Origin: Lentisphaerota bacterium | GTDB lineage: Bacteria > Verrucomicrobiota > Lentisphaeria > Victivallales > UBA1829 | Length of the DNA: 36,146 bases | Reading direction: 5' to 3' | Assembly (NCBI GenBank): GCA_015061845.1 | Contig: SUVT01000018.1 | Coordinates: forward strand, 1-36,146 | Shown: positions 25,930 to 34,662 of the stretch, in pieces | How positions within the stretch are numbered: position 1 is the stretch's first letter | How the letters are laid out: every line of letters begins with the position of its first letter | Notes under the pieces: model-generated | What the model was told of the DNA's origin: nothing | The model's database searches: none | What the model saw: the letters and a program-made list of their open reading frames with translations, nothing else | Position numbers and translations under genes: made by a program

Positions 25930-27270
25930 ATGGAACGCCTGCAGCGGATCAAGACCTCTCAACGTCTGTCCGGTGCATTCGCAAATATGCCCGCAAGAGT
26001 GCTTCCGGCTGATTCAAAACTTCATTTTGAACTGGAAATCCTCAGTCCGGAGATCTTGAGAAATATTGACGAGATCGATGTAAAATATGTCCGGGACGAT
26101 CACCGCATGGATGACGGCAGCATCGCCAGACTGACCCCTGACCGGGAACTGCTCTGGCAGAAAGTCCCCTGTTCCGTTTCCGGAAATATCCTTACGTTCG
26201 ACCTTGATTTCAATGGTGAACATGAACACTGGATCGGCATTTCCGTTCTGGAAGGTGATAAGGAATACCGGGAGGATTTTTACTTCTATACTCTGGAAAA
26301 AGATCTTCTGAAATATAACGTCTTCAAGGGCAGTGTTCATACGCACAGTACCGGTTCCGACGGCAATTACCCGCCGGAATTTGTCCCGGCTTATATGCGG
26401 CAGGCTGGATATGACTTCACCGCTTTGACAGACCATGCATGTTACGAACCGTCTTTGCAGGCGATCGAAGCAATGAAAAAATTCGATTCCGGCTTGGAGG
26501 TCTATCACGGCGAAGAAGCGGAAAATTACGGGTTCGGGATCACCCATATTCTGAGCTTGGGTTCTTCCGAATCCATCAGCAAGTGGGAATATGATCCGGA
26601 AAGCGACTTTGCCGCACGGGTGGAAAAAATTCAGAACGAACTGAAAGATTATCCCGAACATGATGCAAAGTATGCGGCGCAATTTGAAGCGATCACAAGC
26701 AAGATCCGGGAACTGGGCGGTCTCTCCGTCTACTGTCATCCTTACTGGAAACAAAACGCCCGCTATGCGGCAACGGAACTCATGACGGATATCATTCTCC
26801 GCAGAGGCAATTTTGATGCGCTGGAGCTTGGCAACTTCACTGTTCCCCGCATGGCTCTGCTCAACGCAAAAGTCATGGAAGCGATCCGGGAATATCAATT
26901 CCGGAAACCGTTCATCGGCAGCAGCGACTGGCATGGAAGACCGAGTCAGAAAGCAACTGTGGACTACACCATTATTTTTGCTGACAGTGCAGAATTTCCG
27001 GACTTCGCCGAGGCTGTCCGTGCAGAACGCTGCGTAGCTGTCGGCGGACAGAATGACGAGTTCCCGTTCGGTCCATACCGTTTGGTAAAGTATGCCCAAT
27101 TCCTTATGGAACACTACTTTAAGAAAATCCATGATCCGCTTTGTGCGGAACAGGGGGATCTGATTTTGAAAGCATTGAATGGTGATACGTCCGTTCTTCC
27201 GGCAATCGCTGAATTGAAAGAAAAAATCGCAGAAAAACAAGCTGAATTTTTCGGCAGAGGTACAAAATGA
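25930..27270 (+). CDS. PHP-domain metal-dependent phosphoesterase-like protein
   Basis: This protein is 446 aa from the ATG at 25930 (AAAGGA 7 nt upstream). A GTG at 25897 with its own AAAGGA site is a real alternative adding 11 residues. The first ~130 residues form a beta-rich domain ('HFELEILSPEI', 'LTFDLDFNGEHEHWIGISVL'). The PHP domain then shows its metal ligands: His137 and His139 in 'VHTHSTGSDGNY', Asp168-His169 in 'ALTDHACYEP', Glu195 in 'YHGEEAENYG', plus 'YCHPYW' and 'SSDWHGRPS'. There is no signal peptide. PHP proteins hydrolyse phosphate esters, and relatives with an N-terminal beta domain are of unknown substrate. It overlaps the next gene by 4 nt (ATGA), so the two are coupled. 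Confidence 0.85.
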   Translation: MERLQRIKTSQRLSGAFANMPARVLPADSKLHFELEILSPEILRNIDEIDVKYVRDDHRMDDGSIARLTPDRELLWQKVPCSVSGNILTFDLDFNGEHEHWIGISVLEGDKEYREDFYFYTLEKDLLKYNVFKGSVHTHSTGSDGNYPPEFVPAYMRQAGYDFTALTDHACYEPSLQAIEAMKKFDSGLEVYHGEEAENYGFGITHILSLGSSESISKWEYDPESDFAARVEKIQNELKDYPEHDAKYAAQFEAITSKIRELGGLSVYCHPYWKQNARYAATELMTDIILRRGNFDALELGNFTVPRMALLNAKVMEAIREYQFRKPFIGSSDWHGRPSQKATVDYTIIFADSAEFPDFAEAVRAERCVAVGGQNDEFPFGPYRLVKYAQFLMEHYFKKIHDPLCAEQGDLILKALNGDTSVLPAIAELKEKIAEKQAEFFGRGTK

Positions 27271-28997
27271 GTTTGATCAGTTACGCATCTTCCGCACTGA
27301 AAGCGTTGTCTGTCCCGGCTGACGGAACAGAAGTCCGGGCGGATGATTTTTCCAAATTCCACGGCGGAGAACCCGGAGCAAAGACGGAAATCATATTCTC
27401 CCGCTCGAAAACAGAGCTTTTTCTTGAGGTCATCTGTCATGAACCGGCAGAGATCCGCGCGAAAAGTTCTGCGAACGACTGGAGCATCTTTGATGAGGGC
27501 GGCGACCGTCTGGAAATCTTTTTCGGAACATTGACAGTCGACCCCTGGCTGATCCAGTGTGCCATCGGTGCGGGCGGCGGTCATGCCGATAACAATGGCT
27601 TGACTGATGAGTGGAACGCCTCAGTGGAAATCGGAGAAAACTTCTGGAAAGCAAAGGCCGTTTTCCCCATCAGCATGTTCAAAACAAACAACTTTTATAC
27701 ATATTTCAACATCTGCCGCTACTCCGAAGCCCGCAATGAATATGTTACCTGGACTGATTTGGACACCAAGTTCCATGAAGTGGAAAATTACGGAATGCTC
27801 CTCTTTGACGACTACTCCCGGGTTTATTTTGCAGAGACCGGGATCATGCCGGAAAAAGAGTTCACCCGCCGGGAATTTGAAACGGAAATGGACAAATTAC
27901 GGATCCCCGCCCACAGTATTCAGCATGGTCCCTGGATCACCAACGCAACACTTACCGGCATGACTGTCTCTTTCGGGAGTGCCGGAAACTGCGGTGCGTT
28001 CCTGGAATACCGCCTGGCTGGGACGGAAACATGGAACCGTATTCCTTTTGACCGGCGTGACGGAATCCTGATCCGGAATCATCAGATCCATGTACAGCAT
28101 CTCAGCGGACTGCAGCCCGGAACCGTTTATGAATACCGGATCGTTACGCTGCATCCCGTTACGCTTCGGGAAAATACAGGAGCAATCCACACGTTCAAAA
28201 CATTGGAACCGGCGCGGGACAATTTCACCTTCACAGCGTTTTCCGATCTTCATTCCAATATTGTGAGGATCCGGAAAATGCTTCAGCTTGCCCCTTTGAA
28301 AGAAAGTGATTTTCTCATCAATATCGGAGACCATCTCTCCTGCGCCTGCGGGTTGGATTCTTATTACAAAGGGTTCCTTGATCTGGAATCTGAATGGTGT
28401 CAGAAAACCGGAAAACCGCTTTGTTTTGTCCGGGGGAACCATGAACAGATCGGAACCTTTGCGGGGCTTTATCAGGATCTTCTGCCCCATCCGTCCGGAA
28501 AGTCATTCTTTTCATTCCGGCAGGGAGAAACCCTTTTCATCGCACTCGATGCCGGAAACGACAAACCAGATGATGAATCAGGATTGTTCTGCAATCAGGA
28601 GATGTTCCGGGAAGAGATGGCATGGCTCAAAGAGCTTGTTCAAACAGAAGAGTACCGTTCTGCCCGCTGGCGGATCGCCTTGATCCACATGCCGGCTGAC
28701 AGTGCAAGATATGATGCGCTGGCTGCTGCGGATCTGCTCAAGATGATCCCGGAAACGGAACTGATCCTTGCCGGACACCGTCATTATTATTTCTATATTG
28801 ACCCCAACAGCGATATCTGCGTACGGAAACGGGACGGAAAAGAGATTCCCGGAGCGACAAAACTTCCGGCTCTCACGGTTGCAAACGATACAGATACAAT
28901 GCTTTGCGTCAATGTTTCACCCGAACAGATCGATGTGAAAGTCATTGATGAAAATGGAGAGCCGGTCGATACCAGAACGGTAAAAAAAGGGAGCTGA
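27267..28997 (+). CDS. CBM9-like/Fn3/purple-acid-phosphatase-type metallophosphatase
   Basis: This 576-aa protein has three parts. Residues about 10-190 resemble the CBM9-like domain ending copies A-D ('DEGGDRLEIFFGTL', 'FWKAKAVFPISMF'). Residues about 215-310 are Fn3-like, as in purple acid phosphatases ('LSGLQPGTVYEYRIVTL'). A metallophosphoesterase follows with all its metal motifs: Asp327 and His329 in 'FSDLHSN', Asp355 in 'IGDHLS', Asn391-His392-Glu393 in 'RGNHEQ', His474 in 'LIHMP', and His504 and His506 in 'AGHRHYY'. There is no signal peptide, which is odd for this architecture. The ATG overlaps the PHP stop. Together the two suggest that phosphorylated sugars or phosphate groups are removed in this pathway. 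The last codons and stop lie in the stem of the terminator described next. Confidence 0.83.
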   Translation: MSLISYASSALKALSVPADGTEVRADDFSKFHGGEPGAKTEIIFSRSKTELFLEVICHEPAEIRAKSSANDWSIFDEGGDRLEIFFGTLTVDPWLIQCAIGAGGGHADNNGLTDEWNASVEIGENFWKAKAVFPISMFKTNNFYTYFNICRYSEARNEYVTWTDLDTKFHEVENYGMLLFDDYSRVYFAETGIMPEKEFTRREFETEMDKLRIPAHSIQHGPWITNATLTGMTVSFGSAGNCGAFLEYRLAGTETWNRIPFDRRDGILIRNHQIHVQHLSGLQPGTVYEYRIVTLHPVTLRENTGAIHTFKTLEPARDNFTFTAFSDLHSNIVRIRKMLQLAPLKESDFLINIGDHLSCACGLDSYYKGFLDLESEWCQKTGKPLCFVRGNHEQIGTFAGLYQDLLPHPSGKSFFSFRQGETLFIALDAGNDKPDDESGLFCNQEMFREEMAWLKELVQTEEYRSARWRIALIHMPADSARYDALAAADLLKMIPETELILAGHRHYYFYIDPNSDICVRKRDGKEIPGATKLPALTVANDTDTMLCVNVSPEQIDVKVIDENGEPVDTRTVKKGS

Positions 28998-29006
28998 AAA
29001 GCTCCC
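28982..29006 (-). terminator. strong rho-independent terminator between convergent genes
   Basis: GGGAGCT (28989-28995) pairs with AGCTCCC (29000-29006) around a 4-nt loop. On the minus strand the stem is followed by seven T (28988-28982), so it ends the ffh-lpxB-esterase transcript. On the plus strand the stem contains the stop codon of the metallophosphatase gene and lacks a T tract. Confidence 0.85.
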
Positions 29007-29017
29007 TGTAAGTCTGC

Positions 29018-30229
29018 TTAAAACTGAGTCAGGATCCGTTCGATGACCGGAGCCATCCGCTTGGAGATCTGGTAAAAACCGAGGTCTGTCGCATGGCAGC
29101 CGTCAACGGTACATTCGGAGGGATCCGGACCGTAAAGCGTTGAACCGTCGAGGAAATGGATATTTTTGTCGCCCATATCCCGGCGGCGTTTCAGCTCTGC
29201 CATGTGGATGGCAGTATAACGGAAACGGTCTTCCTTGTATTCGTTCGTTTCCAGAAATTCGTCTTTGAACGGCAATCTTGAAACCAGCAGGATCGGCACT
29301 TCGGGATGAGCTTTCCGGATGATGTCAATGAACGTGGGAAGCGTAGCCTCCAAACCGTCACAGTGAGCGTTGGCATCATAATCCAGCACGATCATAGCGG
29401 GATCTTTGATTTGAGCGATCAGCTCAGCCATCTCCGGTTCGCCCTTTCCGCTGCCGGAAAAAGCAAGGTTGATGAACGGACGGTCAAGCATCCGGCTCAT
29501 CTGGTTGGTGTGGCACATTCCGGGACGGGATGCACAACCGCCCTGCTGGATGGAGGTTCCATAAACCACAACAGGACGGGGATCTTTCCACGGAGTCGGC
29601 AATTCGACGACAGAGCCTTCGTTCACGCCGAGACGGAAGGATTCCACGCCGGAATAGAGCGGAAAATGAATGGTAAATTCCCGCATTTTCTTTGTGGGGA
29701 AAGGCTCAAGAATTTTTACGTTGTATTCATCTTTGTTGTGGTCGAACCGGGTGCTTCCGGCATAAAATTTGGAAGAACCGCTGCCGAGATAGATATCAAA
29801 CCCCATGATTCCGACGTGCGCCATGTGATCCATCCGACAGGCATGTCCGACTTTGACATTGACTTTGATTTCCTGACTGTCAGTTCTGAACCGGAGCATG
29901 ACTCCGGCGGTGTTCCATGCAAGGAAATCCACGCCGTCGGACACCTTGCTGGTGAAAGGGATCCGCCGGAACGCCTCGCCGGGTTTCCGCCAGTAAAGAC
30001 CAGTCAGTTCCACATTGGGGGCATCCACGGAATACCAATCCATTCCGTCAACAGCTTCGTTCTTGTAGCCCATCGCTTTGTCAAATTTTGCAATTTCACG
30101 GTCAGACATAATATTTCCTTTTTTTGTATTGTTTGCCGTTACAGATTCCGGAGTTGCACAACCGGAAAGGAGCAACATTCCGGCAATCAAAAGAGAACCT
30201 GCTATTTTTATTTTTCCAACAGACTTCAC
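29018..30229 (-). CDS. lipoprotein SGNH/GDSL-family esterase
   Basis: This protein is 403 aa from GTG at 30229. That start overlaps the lpxB stop as GTGA; a TTG two codons upstream is a weaker option. The N-terminus is a lipoprotein signal, 'AGMLLLSGCATP', with lipid-modified Cys24. An N-terminal jelly-roll (about 60-215) contains 'LTGLYWRKPGEAFRRIPF'. The SGNH hydrolase follows: nucleophile Ser226 in 'VVYGTSIQQGG', Gly259 in 'AFSGSGKGE', Asn287 in 'DYDANAH', and Asp376-His379 in 'TVDGCHATD'. All four SGNH blocks are present. The likely role is deacylation of a cell-envelope or carbohydrate substrate in the periplasm. The best match I recall is the Lipase_GDSL_3 type. Confidence 0.85.
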   Translation of the reverse strand: MKSVGKIKIAGSLLIAGMLLLSGCATPESVTANNTKKGNIMSDREIAKFDKAMGYKNEAVDGMDWYSVDAPNVELTGLYWRKPGEAFRRIPFTSKVSDGVDFLAWNTAGVMLRFRTDSQEIKVNVKVGHACRMDHMAHVGIMGFDIYLGSGSSKFYAGSTRFDHNKDEYNVKILEPFPTKKMREFTIHFPLYSGVESFRLGVNEGSVVELPTPWKDPRPVVVYGTSIQQGGCASRPGMCHTNQMSRMLDRPFINLAFSGSGKGEPEMAELIAQIKDPAMIVLDYDANAHCDGLEATLPTFIDIIRKAHPEVPILLVSRLPFKDEFLETNEYKEDRFRYTAIHMAELKRRRDMGDKNIHFLDGSTLYGPDPSECTVDGCHATDLGFYQISKRMAPVIERILTQF

Positions 30230-31383
30230 TTGCAAGCCCCGAGGATCGCCTTTGCAGTCTTCTTCATTGCGCCGTCAGAACCGCCGCGCAGGGCATCGGT
30301 CATGGCTTTCATATCCTGATCGACTTCCTCACGACGGGAGCCGCCGGGAAGAAGCATTTCCACTTCATCCGCCAATGTTTCAGGCACGATGAAATGCTGC
30401 AGGAACTCATGGAACACATTTTTGTAAAGAATGATGTTCACCATGGTGAAGAATCCGCGGAAGAGTTTTCCGATGATCAGACGGGCAAGCATGAATGTGA
30501 TTTTGTTCAGCTTGTAAGCCACCACCAGCGGCAGACCGGCAATGGCACATTCCACTGTGACTGTACCGGATGCGGCAAGCCCACAGGTGCATCTCTGCTG
30601 CCAGAAAGCGGTTTTTCCGGAAGACAATTCGATCTCAGGCAGGATCTTGCCGGGATGTTTTTTGCGAAAATCTGCAATTCCCTCCCGGATCATATTCAGA
30701 ATCGTTTCACGGGGTGCAGAAACCACAAAGGAGAGTTCCGGATGCCGCATTTTCAAGATGGAAACAGTTTCAAGGAAGGGTTCCAGAAGATACTTGATCT
30801 CTTTTTTCCGGCTGCCGGGCAGAAGAAGAATTTTTTCCGGATCACGTTCAATGGTCTTATCCGTTCTTTCCTGAACGATTTCCACCAAAGGATGACCGAC
30901 AAATTCCACATCCAGTCCGGAACCATTATAAACTTCCGGTTCAAAGGGGAAGATCACCAGCATTTTTTTGCAGTATTTCGCCAGTTTTTTGATATTTCCT
31001 TTGCGCCAGACCCACACCTGGGGACTGATATACCAGACGACCGGGATCCCCATTTTCCAGAGAGCCTTGGCAAAACGCAGGTTGAATCCGGGATAATCCA
31101 CCATGACCACGCCACGGGGACGAACCCGTTTTGCCTCTTTCACAAGGAAAAAGAAAATCTTGATGAATTTGAAAATATTTTCCAGGACTTCCACAATTCC
31201 GATCACACCGAGTTCGGTGGAGTCGACCATGATCTCCACTCCGGCACGGCGCATATTCAAACCGCCCATTCCCTTGATCTTAACGGTGGGATCCTGACGC
31301 TTCAATTCCTGTGCGATCTTACCGCCGTAAAGGTCTCCGGAGGATTCGCCGGAAATGATCCAGATTTCATTGGAATCTGCCAT
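30226..31383 (-). CDS. lpxB: lipid-A-disaccharide synthase
   Basis: LpxB joins UDP-2,3-diacylglucosamine and lipid X into the lipid A disaccharide at the inner face of the cytoplasmic membrane. The 385-aa length is normal. Diagnostic segments are the N-terminus 'IWIISGESSGDLYGGKI', 'GVVMVDYPGFNLRFA', 'YISPQVWVWRKGNIKKL', 'FVGHPLVE', 'LLPGSRKKEI' and 'ASGTVTVECAIAGLPLVV'. It begins 9 nt after the ffh stop and overlaps the esterase gene by 4 nt, so the three are one operon. Its presence shows that the organism makes LPS-type lipid A. Confidence 0.95.
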   Translation of the reverse strand: MADSNEIWIISGESSGDLYGGKIAQELKRQDPTVKIKGMGGLNMRRAGVEIMVDSTELGVIGIVEVLENIFKFIKIFFFLVKEAKRVRPRGVVMVDYPGFNLRFAKALWKMGIPVVWYISPQVWVWRKGNIKKLAKYCKKMLVIFPFEPEVYNGSGLDVEFVGHPLVEIVQERTDKTIERDPEKILLLPGSRKKEIKYLLEPFLETVSILKMRHPELSFVVSAPRETILNMIREGIADFRKKHPGKILPEIELSSGKTAFWQQRCTCGLAASGTVTVECAIAGLPLVVAYKLNKITFMLARLIIGKLFRGFFTMVNIILYKNVFHEFLQHFIVPETLADEVEMLLPGGSRREEVDQDMKAMTDALRGGSDGAMKKTAKAILGACK

Positions 31384-31392
31384 CGCAGCACC

Positions 31393-32841
31393 TCATTTTT
31401 TCTTACGTTTTTTCTTGGGGGGAGTGAAGTTTGAGCCGCGGGAGAAGGAGGGACGGAAGCCGCCCATACCGCCGCCGAGTCCACCCATACCGGCAAGACC
31501 TCCAAGATCACCGAGAGATGACGGCAGAGTTCCGGAGGACATGAGTTTTCCGAACATTCCGGTGGATTTCATCATCTTACGCATATTGACAAACTGTTTG
31601 ATCAGCTGACTGACTTCTTCCACATTGGTTCCGCTCCCTTTGGCAATACGTTTGCGGCGGGACATATCAAGAATTTCCGGTGTGGCACGTTCTTTCTTTG
31701 TCATGGAGCAGATGATCGCTTCCATCTGTTTGAACTTGGAGGTGTCAAGCTCGCCCATTCCGGCAAGTTTATTTCCGCCGGGAAGAAGTTTCAGGATGGA
31801 TTCGATTCCGCCCATACGGGACATCTGACGGAGCTGGGAAAGGAAATCTTCAAAGTCAAAGTCGTTCTTTTTGAGTTTTTCCTGAAGCTTCTTCGCTTCT
31901 TCCTTGTCCATCTCTTCTGCGGCACGTTCCACGAGAGAAACGATATCCCCCATGCCGAGAATACGGGATGCCATACGGTCCGGATGGAAAACTTCCAGTT
32001 CATCCAGTTTTTCGCCCACACCCATGAATTTGATGGGGCAACCGGTGACTTTCTTGATGGAAAGGGCAGCACCGCCGCGGGCATCACCATCCAGCTTTGT
32101 CAGAATGATACCGGTGATCCCGAGAGCTTCGTGGAAGTGTTTTGCAACGGAAACAGCCTGCTGACCGAGAGCGGCATCCGCAACAAGGATGATTTCCTGG
32201 GGTCGGACAGTCTCTTTCAACCGGACAAGTTCCTGTACCATATCGGTATCGATCTGCAAACGTCCGGCGGTATCCAGCAGGACGTAATCGTTCCCTGCGG
32301 CACGAGCCTTTGCAATAGCATCGTTTGCGATGGAGCAGATATCCATATTTCCGCGCTGGGAGTGAACGGGCAAGCCGGTTTCCACTCCGAGAATCTCCAA
32401 CTGGTCGATTGCTGCCGGACGGTAGACGTCACAAGCAGTCATCAAAGGCTTTCTTCCATGCTTGGAGAGATGGAGCGCAAGTTTTGCGGTGGTTGTGGTT
32501 TTACCGGAACCGTGAAGACCAACGAGCATTGCCACGTTAGGGTGGATCTGCGGTTCAAAATTCAGGGGAGCTTCTGCAGGTCCCATGAGTTCCACGAGTT
32601 TGTCATTGACGATCTTGACCGCCATCTGACCGGGAGTGATACTGCGGATCACATCACTGCCGAGACAACTCTTCTGAACCTCTGCAATAAACTCATCAGC
32701 CACCTCACGGTTGACGTCTGCATCCAGCATTGCTGTGCGGACATCATTCATCGCCTCCGAGATATTTGATTCCGAGAGAGAAGCCACGCCGCGGAGTTTC
32801 CGCAAGGCATCATGCAGCTTATCTGTCAAATTATTAAACAT
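31393..32841 (-). CDS. ffh: signal recognition particle protein Ffh
   Basis: Ffh binds 4.5S RNA and signal sequences emerging from ribosomes and delivers them to FtsY at the membrane. The 482-aa protein has the N domain (1-95) and the GTPase G domain with P-loop GLHGSGKT (residues 108-115), 'ACDVYRPAAIDQL', 'LLDTAGRLQID' and 'TKLDGDARGGAALS'. The Met-rich M domain runs from about residue 310. The C-terminus is a Gly/Met-rich stretch ('GGLAGMGGLGGGMGG') followed by the basic end 'PPKKKRKKK', longer than in E. coli. The start has GAGGTG 5 nt upstream. It is the first gene of the ffh-lpxB-esterase unit. Confidence 0.97.
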   Translation of the reverse strand: MFNNLTDKLHDALRKLRGVASLSESNISEAMNDVRTAMLDADVNREVADEFIAEVQKSCLGSDVIRSITPGQMAVKIVNDKLVELMGPAEAPLNFEPQIHPNVAMLVGLHGSGKTTTTAKLALHLSKHGRKPLMTACDVYRPAAIDQLEILGVETGLPVHSQRGNMDICSIANDAIAKARAAGNDYVLLDTAGRLQIDTDMVQELVRLKETVRPQEIILVADAALGQQAVSVAKHFHEALGITGIILTKLDGDARGGAALSIKKVTGCPIKFMGVGEKLDELEVFHPDRMASRILGMGDIVSLVERAAEEMDKEEAKKLQEKLKKNDFDFEDFLSQLRQMSRMGGIESILKLLPGGNKLAGMGELDTSKFKQMEAIICSMTKKERATPEILDMSRRKRIAKGSGTNVEEVSQLIKQFVNMRKMMKSTGMFGKLMSSGTLPSSLGDLGGLAGMGGLGGGMGGFRPSFSRGSNFTPPKKKRKKK

Positions 32842-32883
32842 TTTTCACCTCTTGAGATTGTAAAATGGGAAACTCCGTGCTAC

Positions 32884-32889
32884 ATTATA
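32884..32889 (-). promoter_or_regulatory. candidate -10 box of ffh
   Basis: A perfect TATAAT lies on the minus strand 42 nt before the ffh ATG. The -35 region at normal spacing (ACGGGT) is poor. The palindrome immediately upstream may therefore bind an activator, or another element may replace the -35 box. Confidence 0.4.
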
Positions 32890-32908
32890 CCCAAGTACAC
32901 AGAATGAC

Positions 32909-32942
32909 CCGTAAAATTCTATATATTATATACATTTTACGG
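32909..32942. repeat. 34-bp near-perfect palindrome between ffh and ilvD
   Basis: CCGTAAAAT (32909-32917) and ATTTTACGG (32934-32942) are perfect reverse complements. Between them lie TATATA (32920-32925) and TATATA (32927-32932) around a central T, so the dyad continues inward with only a one-base length difference (TC against G). It sits between divergent start codons and could be an operator, or a hairpin in the ilvD leader. No T tract follows on either strand, so it is not a standard terminator. Confidence 0.6.
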
Positions 32943-32973
32943 TGAAATTTCAACCCCTGAAATAAAAAAAATC

Positions 32974-34662
32974 ATGGAAAGTCAGAAAAAAATGCGCAGC
33001 AGTATCATGAAAGACGGCTTGGAACGTGCGCCGCACCGTTCTCTTTTCCGCGCGACTGGACTCAAAACGGAAGACTTCGGCAAGCCTTTTATCGGCGTTT
33101 GCAACTCTTACACCTCAATCGTCCCCGGACATTGCCACCTGGACAAAGTCGGAAAACTCATCTGTGAAGAGATCCGTAAAGCAGGCGGCGTTCCCTTTGA
33201 ATTCAACACCATCGCTGTTTGCGACGGTATCGCAATGGGGCACTCCGGAATGAAATTCTCTCTGCCCAGCCGCGAACTCATCGCTGACTGTGTGGAATCC
33301 ATGGCATCCGCCCACCCCTTCGATGCTATGATCTGCATCCCCAACTGCGACAAGATCGTTCCCGGTATGCTCATGGCAACCATGCGTTTGAATATCCCCA
33401 CCATCTTCGCTTCCGGCGGACCCATGCGTGCAGGAAAAAAATTCGATGGTCATGACAGCGACCTGAACTCCGTGTTTGAAGGCGTTGCCCGTCACTCCGT
33501 CGGCAAGATGAACGATCAGGAACTGGAACAGCTGGAATGTGATGCATGCCCCGGCTGCGGCTCCTGCTCCGGTATGTTCACCGCAAACAGTATGAACTGT
33601 CTCTGCGAAGTCCTCGGGTTCGCACTCCCCGGCAACGGCTCCATTGCAGCGGATTCCGAAGAAAGAATCGAACACTGGAAGAAATCTGCCCGCCGTATCG
33701 TTGAAATGGCAAAGGCAAACGGACCTCTTCCGAGACAGATCGCAACCGCCGATGCGTTCTATAACGCTCTCGTTATGGATATGGCTATGGGCGGAAGTAC
33801 CAATACCATTCTTCACACTCTGGCAGTCGCAAACGAAGCCGGTGTCAAACTCGACCTTCACAAGATGGACGAAATCAGCCGCATGACACCGAACATCTGC
33901 AAAGTTGCTCCCTCCAGCCACTACCACATGGAAGATGTCCGTCTCGCTGGCGGTATCATGGGGATCCTCAAGGAAATCTCCAAGATGGGTACGGTCAAAG
34001 CAGATGCCATCACCGTTTCCGGCAAGACCATCGGCGAAGCTGCTGCTGAAGCTCCCGCTCCCGATGGAACCGTCATCCGCACAGTGGAAAATCCCTACAG
34101 CAAATCCGGCGGACTTGCTGTTCTCTTCGGAAACCTTGCAGAACGCGGCGGCGTTGTGAAAGCTGCCGGTGTTGCACCGTCCATGCTCGTCCATAAAGGT
34201 CCTGCCGTGATCTTTGAAAGTCAGGAAGATGCCTGTGCCGGGATCCTCGGCGGCAAAGTCAAAGCCGGCGACGTTGTTGTGATCCGCTATGAAGGACCCA
34301 AAGGCGGACCCGGTATGCAGGAAATGCTTGCTCCCACCAGTTATATCATGGGACAGGGGCTCGGCGAATCTGTGGCACTGATCACTGACGGACGCTTCTC
34401 CGGAGCGACCCACGGTGCCTGTATCGGTCACATCAGCCCCGAAGCTGCTGAAGGCGGTCTCATCGGTCTGGTGGAAGAGGGCGATATCATCGAAATCGAC
34501 ATCCCGAACCGCAGCATCAACCTGGCAGTTCCCGAAGATGTCCTTGCAAAACGCCGTGAAAACTGGGTTCCCAAGACCCGTCAGCTGAACTCCAAGTGGC
34601 TCCGCCGCTATGCAAAGCTGGCAACCAGTGCCGACTCCGGCGGTATCCTTTCCGATAACTGA
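32974..34662 (+). CDS. ilvD: dihydroxy-acid dehydratase
   Basis: IlvD converts 2,3-dihydroxy acids to 2-oxo acids, the third common step of valine and isoleucine synthesis. The 562 aa match the family end to end: '[13 protein letters not shown]', '[20 protein letters not shown]', '[13 protein letters not shown]' and '[12 protein letters not shown]'. The three expected [2Fe-2S] cysteines are present: Cys54 in 'PGHCHLD', Cys125 in '[10 protein letters not shown]' and Cys198 in 'GCGSCSGMF'. An ATG at 32992 (residue 7) has GGAAAG upstream and is as likely a start as 32974, which has no clear ribosome site. The stop overlaps the next start by one base (TGATG). Confidence 0.95.
   Translation: MESQKKMRSSIMKDGLERAPHRSLFRATGLKTEDFGKPFIGVCNSYTSIVPGHCHLDKVGKLICEEIRKAGGVPFEFNTIAVCDGIAMGHSGMKFSLPSRELIADCVESMASAHPFDAMICIPNCDKIVPGMLMATMRLNIPTIFASGGPMRAGKKFDGHDSDLNSVFEGVARHSVGKMNDQELEQLECDACPGCGSCSGMFTANSMNCLCEVLGFALPGNGSIAADSEERIEHWKKSARRIVEMAKANGPLPRQIATADAFYNALVMDMAMGGSTNTILHTLAVANEAGVKLDLHKMDEISRMTPNICKVAPSSHYHMEDVRLAGGIMGILKEISKMGTVKADAITVSGKTIGEAAAEAPAPDGTVIRTVENPYSKSGGLAVLFGNLAERGGVVKAAGVAPSMLVHKGPAVIFESQEDACAGILGGKVKAGDVVVIRYEGPKGGPGMQEMLAPTSYIMGQGLGESVALITDGRFSGATHGACIGHISPEAAEGGLIGLVEEGDIIEIDIPNRSINLAVPEDVLAKRRENWVPKTRQLNSKWLRRYAKLATSADSGGILSDN

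Noticed and set aside
30124-31434. Plus-strand 436-codon frame opposite lpxB
   Set aside because: It is antisense to a clear LpxB, with no motif or ribosome site.
33115-34431. Minus-strand open frame (438 codons) opposite ilvD
   Set aside because: It is antisense to a complete ilvD. The His/Gly/Asp-rich composition is typical of a shadow frame.
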